This document shows, piece after piece, positions 7,724 to 15,235 of a stretch of 51,440 nt of DNA; positions within the stretch are counted from its first letter, which is position 1; each line of letters opens with the position of its first letter. This DNA comes from a virus. The stretch covers positions 1 through 51,440 of the IMG/VR virus record IMGVR_UViG_3300023178_000068; one strand, 5' to 3'. Made by a program: the position numbers and the translations under genes. The notes under the pieces were generated by a model. It searched no databases and had not been told where the DNA came from. It worked only from the letters and a program-made list of their open reading frames with translations.

Positions 7724-8466
7724 GTTTTAATCAATCTTATAATCCATGCAGGAGGATCAAGTTCCCACCAACGTTCTTGATTGTTCCATGCTTTACTATT
7801 AGCATGATGATTGTTGTGCCAACCTTCTCCTAGTGTAATTAAACTTGCTATCCAACTATTGCGGCTTTCATCATCTACATTGTGATTTTTGTATCCATGG
7901 ATGTGTGCAATTACAATAATTGCACTTGTGCTGTGTAGCACCAACACAGTTGGTATAGCATAAGCAAATATAACAAGTAATGGATTTACTACAAACAATA
8001 TTGCAACATAAACAATATTAATTAAGAAATAATATCTGTGTGTTAGTTTATAAAAATTTTGTTTACGTATGTCTTTGATATATTTTGGATTGATATGCTG
8101 TATATTCCAAAAACCAAACCATGCTTTTGCCCAACCTAGTTTGTGTGGGCTATGAACGTCTTTGTCTGTATCAGCATGTCCATGATGTTGTCTGTGTATT
8201 GCTGTCCATGCAAGCGGACTACCTATCATTGTAATACAACCGATTAGTCCTAAAACATATTCTAACCATTTGTATGTTGTAAAACTCCTATGACTTATAA
8301 GTCTGTGATATCCTATGTTTATACCAAATACACCTATAAACCAATAGGTAAGTAAGCTGTATAAAAGATATACAGGCGATAAATCGTAAAACAAAATCAA
8401 ACTTAATCCAACTAATAGTAAAATGTGGTTAAGTATTTGTGTAGCTCGGACTAATGTATTGTGCAT
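7720..8466 (-). CDS. Membrane fatty-acid (acyl-lipid/acyl-CoA delta-9 type) desaturase
   Basis: This di-iron integral-membrane desaturase would introduce a double bond into membrane acyl chains. All three histidine boxes are present (numbered from the ATG at 8466): HRLISH at 54-59, HRQHH at 91-95 and HNNHH at 217-221, plus GEGWHNNHH. Four hydrophobic segments flank them. The length, 248 residues, is short but complete for the bacterial type. I chose the ATG at 8466 rather than the GTG at 8484 because GGAG lies 6 bases upstream of it. It has its own sigma70-type promoter. Lipid desaturases are known in marine cyanophages, where they are thought to adjust membrane fluidity during infection; the same role is inferred here. 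Its stop codon overlaps that of the convergent fibre gene. Confidence 0.9.
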   Translation of the reverse strand: MHNTLVRATQILNHILLLVGLSLILFYDLSPVYLLYSLLTYWFIGVFGINIGYHRLISHRSFTTYKWLEYVLGLIGCITMIGSPLAWTAIHRQHHGHADTDKDVHSPHKLGWAKAWFGFWNIQHINPKYIKDIRKQNFYKLTHRYYFLINIVYVAILFVVNPLLVIFAYAIPTVLVLHSTSAIIVIAHIHGYKNHNVDDESRNSWIASLITLGEGWHNNHHANSKAWNNQERWWELDPPAWIIRLIKT

Positions 8467-8475
8467 TATTACTCC

Positions 8476-8503
8476 ATTATACACTATTTAATCAAAATGT
8501 CAA
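8476..8503 (-). promoter_or_regulatory. Sigma70-type promoter for the desaturase
   Basis: On the minus strand, TTGACA (8503-8498) is separated by 16 bases from TATAAT (8481-8476). The predicted start of transcription is about 8469, only 3 bases before the ATG. The GGAG would then lie at or upstream of the RNA 5' end, so the transcript may be near-leaderless. The -35 box coincides with the start codon region of the divergent plus-strand gene. Confidence 0.75.
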
Positions 8504-9123
8504 TGTGGAAACTAGAAATTTATAACGGAACACAGGACTTGGAACAGTGGTTTCATGATGCTGCTGCTAAGAATTATGTTAATAACAGCAGCCAACAAAT
8601 GTTACTTGATTACTTGCAAAACGAAGAAGATACAACATTATTTTTATTATACAACAACAACAGGATAGTAGGAAATTTTGTTACACACAGATTGCGTAGT
8701 TTAGGTATACTTGGCGCAAATGCACATAGAATAGCTGCAAGGATGTGTGTGATAAATGATCATATTAAAGGACCAAGAAAGATTGCTGGATTGCGTAGCA
8801 TGAACGCAGAAAACTGCCACGATCATATAAACCATCAATTTTTATATAGTGTTGGTATACGTTATTTAGGTTTAGACACGCCAATGTATGTAAGTAGCCA
8901 TCCTAGTGCAGTAGGCAGTCAAAAAATAGTTCATAATAAATATTGTCCTAAACTAAAAGAAATAGGATTATTACAAGAACCTATTGAGTTGGAATATAGA
9001 AATCATTTTCAATATTTTTGGAGAGTGAACACTGAAAAATGGTGGGATACGTTTGTAGAGCAACAATGGCCTGAAAGCAAAGAGTGCTTAGATGTATTCT
9101 TTGCACAACTCAAAGAAATCTGA
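8497..9123 (+). CDS. Protein of unknown function
   Basis: The product has about 208 residues when started at the ATG at 8497 (MSMWKLEIYNG; an ATG at 8503 is also possible). The frame is open upstream to a GTG at 8461, but that would overlap the desaturase start and has no ribosome site. I see no clear Shine-Dalgarno sequence before any start. The stretch LFLLYNNNRIVGNF is reminiscent of strands 2-4 of a GNAT acetyltransferase, but the acetyl-CoA loop (RxxGxG/A) is missing, so I do not name it. It is rich in His, Asn and Trp, and has no signal or membrane segment. It ends 36 bases inside the convergent radical SAM gene. No good plus-strand promoter is seen. Confidence 0.6.
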   Translation: MSMWKLEIYNGTQDLEQWFHDAAAKNYVNNSSQQMLLDYLQNEEDTTLFLLYNNNRIVGNFVTHRLRSLGILGANAHRIAARMCVINDHIKGPRKIAGLRSMNAENCHDHINHQFLYSVGIRYLGLDTPMYVSSHPSAVGSQKIVHNKYCPKLKEIGLLQEPIELEYRNHFQYFWRVNTEKWWDTFVEQQWPESKECLDVFFAQLKEI

Positions 9124-10461
9124 CATTTCTGGAAACACTTGTTCATGATCGACTCCACGTCTACGACCTTGTTCTGCAAAGAAGTTGTGAAAGTCTCTAC
9201 GTCCTTGTATAACTTTGTCTAATGGATATTCTGTTGTATCCATATAATCAACAACACGCCTAAACTTTTCGTATTCAATAGTGCTAAAAGCATCTTTGCG
9301 ATTGTCATCTACATTTTCTTTTATAAACTGCAAATGGTCACGCATATAGCTCATATAATGCTTAGGTAAAATATTAATATCATATTGCAACGGCTCTTTA
9401 AGGTGTGGTGTATCAAAGCCCAAACGTTGCCATCTGTGTGTTTCAACGTCATTGTATTTTGCACGCCATTCTAAGATTTTTTCTAATAGTGTGCGGAATG
9501 TTGTTACACTGAAAATGTTAAACGTAATCATCAACACCATAGGTGCTTCACAGTTTCGCATAAAATAATCCAAGTTGCGTTCAAAAACTTCAATGTCTAA
9601 GCCGTCACGGATATATTCTGCACGTTTGCCCCAAGTGTCAATACTTGTAAACATTTTGAAGCGTCTAATCTTATTATTTGTTAGCAAGTCATTTACACGA
9701 TTTGTAAACTTTTCCAACTGCTTTGGTTTGCCACCTAAGTTACTGTTACAGTTTAGTTCTAGTTCTGGCTTAGGATCTGCATCCAACATATCAAACAGTT
9801 TGTATGTGCTTTTTTGTATTGTAGGCTCACCTCCTGTAATACGCAAGATGTGTAGTTCTTTACTAAGCTCAGGCCACCAACGCCAAAATGCATCCAGATA
9901 CGGATTGTTTTCTTCTTCAAATATTTTGAACCAATCAATGTCACATCTATGATTACGCACCATATCATACGGTCCGTGTTGTTTTATCTCTTGATAATAT
10001 CTGCTGCTGGCTTTTGGATGACAGTAACCACAACGGAAGTTACACTCGTTGCCAAAACTTACTTCTAAGTATTCTGGATTAACATCAAATTCTGCGCCGC
10101 CTTCTTTTACTGCTTTGAGTCTGTGCTTGAAGAAGATAGTTTGATTACGCTGTTTTCTATCACTAACATAATCTTTGCCAAGTGCTTCAATTTTCCAGCA
10201 GTAACTACAGCCAGCAGGTTGTTCACCACGCATCATAGCAGCACGTTCTTGTTTCTTTTGTGCTGTGTTGTGTATTGCACTTGGATTTTCTAATAATGGT
10301 GCTGTGTCAATTTTATGGGGAGCAGGATGATAACAACTGTGTGTTTCACCTGTCTGGAAATATATGTTGGCATGATACCATTTTGCGAAACAAAACGTAG
10401 GTGATATTTCTTGTGTTATTGCATCAATGCGCTTTATTTCTTCGCTTTCGCTACGCTCCAT
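9088..10461 (-). CDS. Twitch-domain radical SAM protein
   Basis: This 457-residue protein has the radical SAM cluster motif CNFRCGYC at 140-147 and a later RITGGEPT segment that binds SAM. Before the core are further cysteines at 24, 43, 85 and 88 (CSYCWK), which could bind an auxiliary iron-sulfur cluster as in SPASM/twitch enzymes. This places the extra domain N-terminal, an order I recall from phage-encoded 'twitch domain-containing radical SAM' proteins. It is the last gene of the operon from 13945, starts with a 1-base stop/start overlap (10461), and its 3' end overlaps the convergent gene. The substrate is unknown. Together with the truncated one at 1-388, this phage has at least two distinct radical SAM enzymes beside glycosyltransferases. 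Confidence 0.85.
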   Translation of the reverse strand: MERSESEEIKRIDAITQEISPTFCFAKWYHANIYFQTGETHSCYHPAPHKIDTAPLLENPSAIHNTAQKKQERAAMMRGEQPAGCSYCWKIEALGKDYVSDRKQRNQTIFFKHRLKAVKEGGAEFDVNPEYLEVSFGNECNFRCGYCHPKASSRYYQEIKQHGPYDMVRNHRCDIDWFKIFEEENNPYLDAFWRWWPELSKELHILRITGGEPTIQKSTYKLFDMLDADPKPELELNCNSNLGGKPKQLEKFTNRVNDLLTNNKIRRFKMFTSIDTWGKRAEYIRDGLDIEVFERNLDYFMRNCEAPMVLMITFNIFSVTTFRTLLEKILEWRAKYNDVETHRWQRLGFDTPHLKEPLQYDINILPKHYMSYMRDHLQFIKENVDDNRKDAFSTIEYEKFRRVVDYMDTTEYPLDKVIQGRRDFHNFFAEQGRRRGVDHEQVFPEMSDFFELCKEYI

Positions 10462-11390
10462 TAAGTCTCTCTATCTAAAAACTGTTGGCTGTTATCACGT
10501 ATAGGATTTTGATATACAGTTTTAAAGAACAAACTTTGATTGCCGTTAAGTGGCTCAGCAGCAATGGGCAAATCAAGTTCTTCAATCAGCTTGTAACCAA
10601 GTTCTTCAGTATAATGATCAATGTCTTCTTCTACAAGATCGCCTTTTTCGTCCCAGTAATTGTTTAGCCATTCGAAATCACGAACGTTAACAAAATCCCA
10701 ATCGGTGCACATTGTTTTATACAATCCTTCTCTTGCACCGTATATAGCCCAACGTCCGTTTTCTACATCAGCACCAATCATTAACCACACATACAAGCGA
10801 TGTAGATTTTTCCAATGGTTTTTATGAAACTCATCAATATCTACTCGCATACCTCTATCCAATGCCATTTTTACACCTTCGCGGAAACCAGCACGCCATG
10901 CTTGATGCGGAGTGGCATTGTTATAAATTTTACTAAATGTGCCATTCATTTGCACATATTCGGTATCCCAACAAAAATCTACTTGTGCATGTGGATTGTT
11001 AGGATCTGCATTTTCGTGTGTGCGCATGTTAAGGACATGTTGTTTAGGCCAACATTTCAATCCGCCGTTTCCATAACTTAATCCATTAATAATATTACTT
11101 GCAGTCCAACTAATTACTTTGTTTGTTAAGTCTACATTTTCATCAAAATTAATTTCTTGTGTGAGAAATTTATCCGAAATTCTGTTATCTCCATCCACTG
11201 TTACAAAGCGATCAGATTCGCTTTGTTCGGCAGCAGCTTTGTGTGCGCTATCACTACCTTTTACACCATGAACACGTTTTGCCCAAGGCACTTTTTTACA
11301 CAAATCTGCGTAATTCTGTTCAGCATTTGGCTCGTCGTAGCTAAGATATATTATATCATAGTCAATGACCCTAAATGTATTAGCCATCAA
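10461..11390 (-). CDS. GT-A-like glycosyltransferase, paralogue of unit 3 of the three-unit protein
   Basis: This 309-residue protein opens with IDYDIIYLSYDEPNAEQNY. RVHGVKG at 39-45, VDGD at 65-68 and NGLSYGNGGLKCWPKQ correspond in order to RVHGVKG, VDGD and NGLVYGYGGVKLFPRQ in unit 3 of the 4929-6254 protein. Near the C-terminus, WRAGFREGVKMA, LYVWLMIGAD, GAREGLY and DFEWLNNYW also have counterparts there. The DGD is the likely metal and nucleotide-sugar site. No membrane segment is seen. The gene overlaps the unknown gene upstream by 11 bases. Function as a glycosyltransferase is inferred from the motif pattern, and donor and acceptor are unknown. Confidence 0.55.
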   Translation of the reverse strand: MMANTFRVIDYDIIYLSYDEPNAEQNYADLCKKVPWAKRVHGVKGSDSAHKAAAEQSESDRFVTVDGDNRISDKFLTQEINFDENVDLTNKVISWTASNIINGLSYGNGGLKCWPKQHVLNMRTHENADPNNPHAQVDFCWDTEYVQMNGTFSKIYNNATPHQAWRAGFREGVKMALDRGMRVDIDEFHKNHWKNLHRLYVWLMIGADVENGRWAIYGAREGLYKTMCTDWDFVNVRDFEWLNNYWDEKGDLVEEDIDHYTEELGYKLIEELDLPIAAEPLNGNQSLFFKTVYQNPIRDNSQQFLDRET

Positions 11391-11925
11391 TTACCTCATA
11401 AGAATATGTAGAAAACTTCCTAACAGTATATATTGACAAATCAAGGTTGTCAACTTCAAAATCAAATTTAAACGGCACAATGTATTCTTGGTCTACTTTT
11501 TCAAATCGCATAAGTCTATACAAAACATTAGGATCGTATTTCTTAGTAATACTGTAGAACTGATTAGTAGGATCAATATTTGCTTGCAAAACATCTTCAC
11601 TTAAAACAAGCCTCCAGCATTTGTTTTGTTTGTCTTGTTGTATTACAGCATCAGCATTTTCGTCATTTTTTACTTCAAATAAAAAGCTGTCTTTTAGTTG
11701 ATCATTTTGCCATTGTGTAATGTGTTTTAGCACATTTTTCTTTTCTAAAAAATCCCATTCAATCAGATATGATGCTAGTGATTCTTTGCCTGTCATTAAA
11801 GGCTTAACTTCTTCAAATGAAACTTCAATGCATGATTGTGATTCGTCTTTGGTTGGAGAAATTTTTGTTATTTTTCCATCTTCGTCATAATGCACAAATC
11901 TGCTTTTTACTAATTCTATTTGCAT
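11380..11925 (-). CDS. Protein of unknown function, beta-rich
   Basis: This 181-residue acidic protein is predicted to be mainly beta (for example MQIELVKSRFVHYDEDG, then KCWRLVLSEDVLQ), with no cysteine motif, signal or membrane segment. It lies 1 base after the stop of the glycosyltransferase gene upstream and overlaps the next one by 11 bases, so it is made together with them. I do not recognise a family. It could be an accessory subunit of one of the neighbouring transferases. Confidence 0.6.
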   Translation of the reverse strand: MQIELVKSRFVHYDEDGKITKISPTKDESQSCIEVSFEEVKPLMTGKESLASYLIEWDFLEKKNVLKHITQWQNDQLKDSFLFEVKNDENADAVIQQDKQNKCWRLVLSEDVLQANIDPTNQFYSITKKYDPNVLYRLMRFEKVDQEYIVPFKFDFEVDNLDLSIYTVRKFSTYSYEVIDG

Positions 11926-11926
11926 T

Positions 11927-12772
11927 TTACAACCCTAAACTTTCTTCATACATACTAATTATACGGTTATTCAAAAAGTCTTTTTCTGTATAATGAAAAA
12001 TACCATTTTGCTTGTAATTACCTATTTTAAGTTGTAAGTTTTTATCCAAATATACACCAACACGATTTTGCCATTTATCAGTAAAGTTTTGATTCCAATT
12101 TTGTATTTTTGGCTTCATATGTATAAAACTAGGATACATTACATTCGGATTTGTAATTTTGTTTTCAATATTCATTATTTTTGCAGCAATAGCGGCACTT
12201 AGATCCATGCTGCAAACTTTTTGAAAAATTTTGCCGCCTGCATGTGCTTTGTAAAATTGCTGCCAATTATTTGTAATCATTTCTAACCATGTGTAAAATT
12301 CATGTGCTTGATCGCACTTTTTAAACCAATGAAATCCACTGTATAAATTTGGCAAATGAAATTTGTTAAATGCTTTTCTATAGTAGTTGTCTACTACTAC
12401 CTCTCCGCGATATGTTAAAACTTTGCTTGTGTAAAACAAATCATAGTTTCTTAGGAAATCAAACCAACTGGATAAATCTTGCAATACAAGCATATCTGTA
12501 TCAATTACAACAGTTTCGTCATAAGGTATTGCGTGATATATTTTCCATCGATTACTAATTTTCCAATCTTCATCTTCTGCATGATCACCCCAAGGTATTT
12601 CGACTATGTGATCAAATAAAGGTTTGTAACGTGTTGGAACAGGGTCGTTTGTTATAAGACAAATACTAGAATTTTCGTTGGTTGCACGTATACTCATTGC
12701 AGCAAGACATGCTTGTCTTACATAGTCAAAATCACTATTTTGAGCAAGCATTGTAAAATTATTGGTTGTCAA
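11927..12772 (-). CDS. GT-A (GT8-like) glycosyltransferase
   Basis: This 281-residue protein opens with FTMLAQNSDFDYVRQACLAA, an N-terminal strand-helix of a GT-A fold, and ICLITND follows. PYDETVVIDTDMLV at 83-96 holds the DTD (91-93) that binds Mn2+ and nucleotide sugar in this class. A later YSGFHWFKK segment and a block around KAHAGG fit the acceptor side. The gene overlaps the paralogue at 12759-13601 by 14 bases. The two share PYDETxVxDTD and the YVxQAxxxA start but have otherwise diverged, so they are an old tandem duplication, probably adding different sugars. There is no signal peptide. Confidence 0.7.
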   Translation of the reverse strand: MTTNNFTMLAQNSDFDYVRQACLAAMSIRATNENSSICLITNDPVPTRYKPLFDHIVEIPWGDHAEDEDWKISNRWKIYHAIPYDETVVIDTDMLVLQDLSSWFDFLRNYDLFYTSKVLTYRGEVVVDNYYRKAFNKFHLPNLYSGFHWFKKCDQAHEFYTWLEMITNNWQQFYKAHAGGKIFQKVCSMDLSAAIAAKIMNIENKITNPNVMYPSFIHMKPKIQNWNQNFTDKWQNRVGVYLDKNLQLKIGNYKQNGIFHYTEKDFLNNRIISMYEESLGL

Positions 12773-13601
12773 TTGCTCTCTCCAAACTAAATTTATTCAT
12801 TACATGCAAATTCATGCCTTTAACTTTTGATAGCGTATATTCTCCAAGCCTTTGAGATTTTTCAAGTAATACTGTCATTTCGTCATCTTTGATAGTGTGT
12901 AATACATCTTTATCTATACTGTAATAATGTTTGCCAGGCAAACTGGATACAAAATCACCTTTTTGATATCCGTTCATAATATGTGCAGCTATACTAAATG
13001 CAAAATCATTTCTATACACATTGCTTTTGAATTGATACACACTTCTATAGTGCATATAGTTTTCTTGTATGTGTTTTATTAAATTAAAAAATATTTCATT
13101 TTCTTTTGATTTACGAAAGAATACAACCGTTGCCCAATAAAATTCTACACTCGTATCACTTATCCTATCAAACTCAGGAGTGCCGCTGTGTATGCCTAAA
13201 TGCACTGCATCTGTGTATAGCAAAAGATCTTTTTGCTGTGCAAAGCAGTTGTTAAGTATGTTGTTTGACACAATGTAATCAGTATCCATTACAATTGTTT
13301 CATCGTATGGAGTTAAAAAATATGCTTCTGCTCGATTACCGTTGTTAAAATTTAAAATTCTGTTAGATAGCGTTCCGTCATGATATCTTTTATTTGCATA
13401 ACTATGCTTTAAATTATTTACAGTAATAATTTGATCAAATACCGAAACATAATCAGGATATTTTTCTTTTATATCAACATCAGTAACAATTGTAGTTGGC
13501 AAGTTCATATACTTGCTAATACGCTTTGCAAGAAAATGTGCTTGCTTTACATAATTAATTTTTGAATTGTTACTGGCAAATAATACTACGCCTTGGCTCA
13601 T
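12759..13601 (-). CDS. GT-A (GT8-like) glycosyltransferase, paralogue of the next gene
   Basis: This 280-residue protein has the same plan as the 281-residue protein downstream: GVVLFASNNSKINYVKQAHF at the start, TTIVTDVD, then PYDETIVMDTDYIV at 98-111 with DTD at 106-108. Between them is a block with NGNRAEAYFL. The C-terminal half contains AHIMNGYQKG and a MNLHVMNK segment that may supply the third metal-binding His. It overlaps the preceding small gene by 4 bases and the next by 14. A cytoplasmic sugar transferase is the best reading; donor and acceptor are unknown. Confidence 0.65.
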   Translation of the reverse strand: MSQGVVLFASNNSKINYVKQAHFLAKRISKYMNLPTTIVTDVDIKEKYPDYVSVFDQIITVNNLKHSYANKRYHDGTLSNRILNFNNGNRAEAYFLTPYDETIVMDTDYIVSNNILNNCFAQQKDLLLYTDAVHLGIHSGTPEFDRISDTSVEFYWATVVFFRKSKENEIFFNLIKHIQENYMHYRSVYQFKSNVYRNDFAFSIAAHIMNGYQKGDFVSSLPGKHYYSIDKDVLHTIKDDEMTVLLEKSQRLGEYTLSKVKGMNLHVMNKFSLERAIDNQ

Positions 13602-13945
13602 AAATCCATTATACTTTCAATTGATCTGTTTTTCTTTAATTTATTGTATTCAGTAAGATAAACATTACTTGCTTCAAAATACTTAGAAATTATAGAATTA
13701 GTAAAATCTTTTAGATCAGATATCTCAATTGGAATATTATTATCATCTATCAAAATTGCTTCTTCTTGATCACATGATAACAAACTTTGACAGAAACTTA
13801 TAATTTGTTGTGTTATAGAAAATTGTCCACCATTAAAATAATAAATCAAATTTTCCTTATATTGTTCATTTAACAATCGTTTTTGATTGTTTAATGTTAC
13901 CATATAATTACTTATATCTAGTGCTTTTGATAAACGTTCGTCCAT
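13598..13945 (-). CDS. Small protein of unknown function, first gene of the operon
   Basis: This 115-residue protein is mainly helical (MDERLSKALDISNYMVTLNN, then KRLLNEQYKENLIYYFNGGQ) with an acidic ILIDDNNIPIEI hairpin in the middle and a charged C-terminus. I recall similar small proteins in T4-like marine phages but know no function. It starts 16 bases after the predicted transcription start, with GGAG about 8 bases before the ATG. The stop overlaps the first glycosyltransferase gene by 4 bases. Confidence 0.7.
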   Translation of the reverse strand: MDERLSKALDISNYMVTLNNQKRLLNEQYKENLIYYFNGGQFSITQQIISFCQSLLSCDQEEAILIDDNNIPIEISDLKDFTNSIISKYFEASNVYLTEYNKLKKNRSIESIMDL

Positions 13946-13967
13946 ACATAATCTCCATTAGAGCTAT

Positions 13968-13996
13968 AGTATATAATAATTTTTTTGAAAAGTCAA
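13968..13996 (-). promoter_or_regulatory. Sigma70-type promoter for the 13945-9088 operon
   Basis: On the minus strand, TTGACT (13996-13991) is followed by 17 bases and TATACT (13973-13968). The predicted start is about 13961. The 16-base leader contains GGAG in front of the ATG at 13945. It lies in the 62-base gap after the last structural gene, so the glycosyltransferase operon has a host-type promoter separate from the late genes before it. No clear terminator hairpin separates the two. Confidence 0.75.
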
Positions 13997-14007
13997 TGTA
14001 TTAATGA

Positions 14008-15183
14008 TTATACAAGAGCAGAATTTACTGTGCCTTCTGGTGGCGCCTGTCCAACAGCAGAATATGTAACACCATCATAAACAAAAGTGCTACTCGGCGT
14101 ATATGTGTAAATGTTGCTTGTTACAGTCCCTGTTACATCTTCGTCAATTCCGCCAACATCAGGTTCGGAAGGATATCCTTGTTGGCCGCCAGTTCCTGGA
14201 TCAGCATCATCAAATTGTATTTCAAAAATAAGTTGTGTTGCTGATGAAAATGCTACATTTGTGCTTGCATAAATTTTATATGCGTTATCATCATAGATCG
14301 TTGTGCCACCGGGGTCGCCAGGACTTGGATTACCAGTTGTTACGCCGCCTTGTTTTTGGAATATTAATGTGCTAGGTGAAGCACCTGTGCTGATAGAACT
14401 TAGCAAACTGCCTGTTCCGCTACCACTTAAACTTTCTGTTCGCCAATTACCTGCAACTCTACCAAATCTAATTGTCCCCATTGCAGCTAAGATTTGATCC
14501 CAATCCCAATCTTTTGTGTTTGCTGTTCCACTGGTGCCGCCTGTAAAACTAGCATCAAAACGTATTTCGCCGCCGGCACTTAAAAAATACAACATAGCAT
14601 TATGACTAATAAAACTAACGGTAACTCTGTGAGTTATGGTATCAGGAGATCCGCCCCAAGGATTAATTGATCCGTCTCTTGTGCTGCTACAACTTGCTCC
14701 GCCACTTGTTCTTAAAATAGCAGTAGTAAAACTAGACGAGTCAAAATCTGTTGCAGCATGGTTAAAAGTGTTTACCGCGGCAGCAATATCACGTAAATCG
14801 TTATTAGGTCCAGACACATCATCATAATGATCCCAATCAATAACATCTCTTAGTGCATAATCTGCATCATTAGGATATGTTAACTTACCTTCAAATGCTG
14901 TAGGTTGTATACCACTGTATTGAGACCCAAATTGATGAACATGGGCTGATTGAAGATCTAACCAAAGATCAAAATGTTGTTGTTCTGTTACAGTGTCACT
15001 GACACCCGGAGTGCTACCACCTACTACAAGATTACTAGTAAAGTTTTTACCGTATCCACTGGTAGTTGTGCTTGTTGTTAACCCGTGCTCATTCCACGTA
15101 GAAAAATCACCAAGTTTTTGAGCAATACTGCCTCTGGTGTTATTGTATTCTAACGCTGTAATTGGAAGGTTATGACCAGCCAT
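14008..15183 (-). CDS. Virion/tail-fibre-associated protein, paralogue of the next gene
   Basis: This 391-residue protein is rich in Ser, Thr, Gly and Asp and has no catalytic motif. Shared landmarks with the protein at 15236-16237 are an AxxYNxxxGxxAxxLG start (ALEYNNTRGSIAQKLG here), HVHQFG (HVHQTG there), an SAGGEIRF segment (NAGGEIRF there), then WDQILAAMGTIRF (WKLMLAAMQTVKF there). The proteins are thus duplicated members of a family I associate with marine phage structural clusters. It carries both a late box and a sigma70-like promoter. A role at the tail tip or in fibre decoration is inferred from position only. Confidence 0.6.
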   Translation of the reverse strand: MAGHNLPITALEYNNTRGSIAQKLGDFSTWNEHGLTTSTTTSGYGKNFTSNLVVGGSTPGVSDTVTEQQHFDLWLDLQSAHVHQFGSQYSGIQPTAFEGKLTYPNDADYALRDVIDWDHYDDVSGPNNDLRDIAAAVNTFNHAATDFDSSSFTTAILRTSGGASCSSTRDGSINPWGGSPDTITHRVTVSFISHNAMLYFLSAGGEIRFDASFTGGTSGTANTKDWDWDQILAAMGTIRFGRVAGNWRTESLSGSGTGSLLSSISTGASPSTLIFQKQGGVTTGNPSPGDPGGTTIYDDNAYKIYASTNVAFSSATQLIFEIQFDDADPGTGGQQGYPSEPDVGGIDEDVTGTVTSNIYTYTPSSTFVYDGVTYSAVGQAPPEGTVNSALV

Positions 15184-15200
15184 TTAAACTCCTTATGTAT

Positions 15201-15208
15201 ATATTTAG
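15201..15208 (-). promoter_or_regulatory. T4-type late promoter box CTAAATAT
   Basis: On the minus strand, the TAAATA core ends 18 bases before the ATG at 15183. AAGGAG precedes the start codon. The two leading bases CT are also the last two bases of a TATACT -10 box (next entry), so late and host-type elements are interlocked. Confidence 0.65.
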
Positions 15209-15235
15209 TATACAAATAATTTTCATTTTTGTCAA
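15207..15235 (-). promoter_or_regulatory. Sigma70-type promoter overlapping the late box
   Basis: TTGACA (15235-15230), 17 bases, then TATACT (15212-15207), all on the minus strand and starting right after the stop codon of the preceding gene. The spacing and -35 are ideal. In T4, late promoters need no -35, so this could let the gene be read before as well as after the late switch. A chance match in AT-rich DNA cannot be excluded. Confidence 0.55.

Noticed and set aside
8461-8484. Alternative GTG starts for the desaturase (8484) and for the plus-strand gene (8461)
   Set aside because: The desaturase ATG at 8466 has GGAG in front and fits the promoter; the GTG at 8461 would run into the desaturase start and has no ribosome site.
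8459-8487. TTGTGC-N17-CACTAT as a plus-strand promoter for the gene at 8497
   Set aside because: Both boxes match the consensus poorly and the sequence is already used by the desaturase promoter on the other strand.
13974-14030. Weak hairpin (TGTAT/ATACA) after the stop of the 14008-15183 gene as a terminator
   Set aside because: The stem is 5 A/T-rich pairs and it overlaps the stop codon and the -35 region of the next promoter; it is too weak to call.
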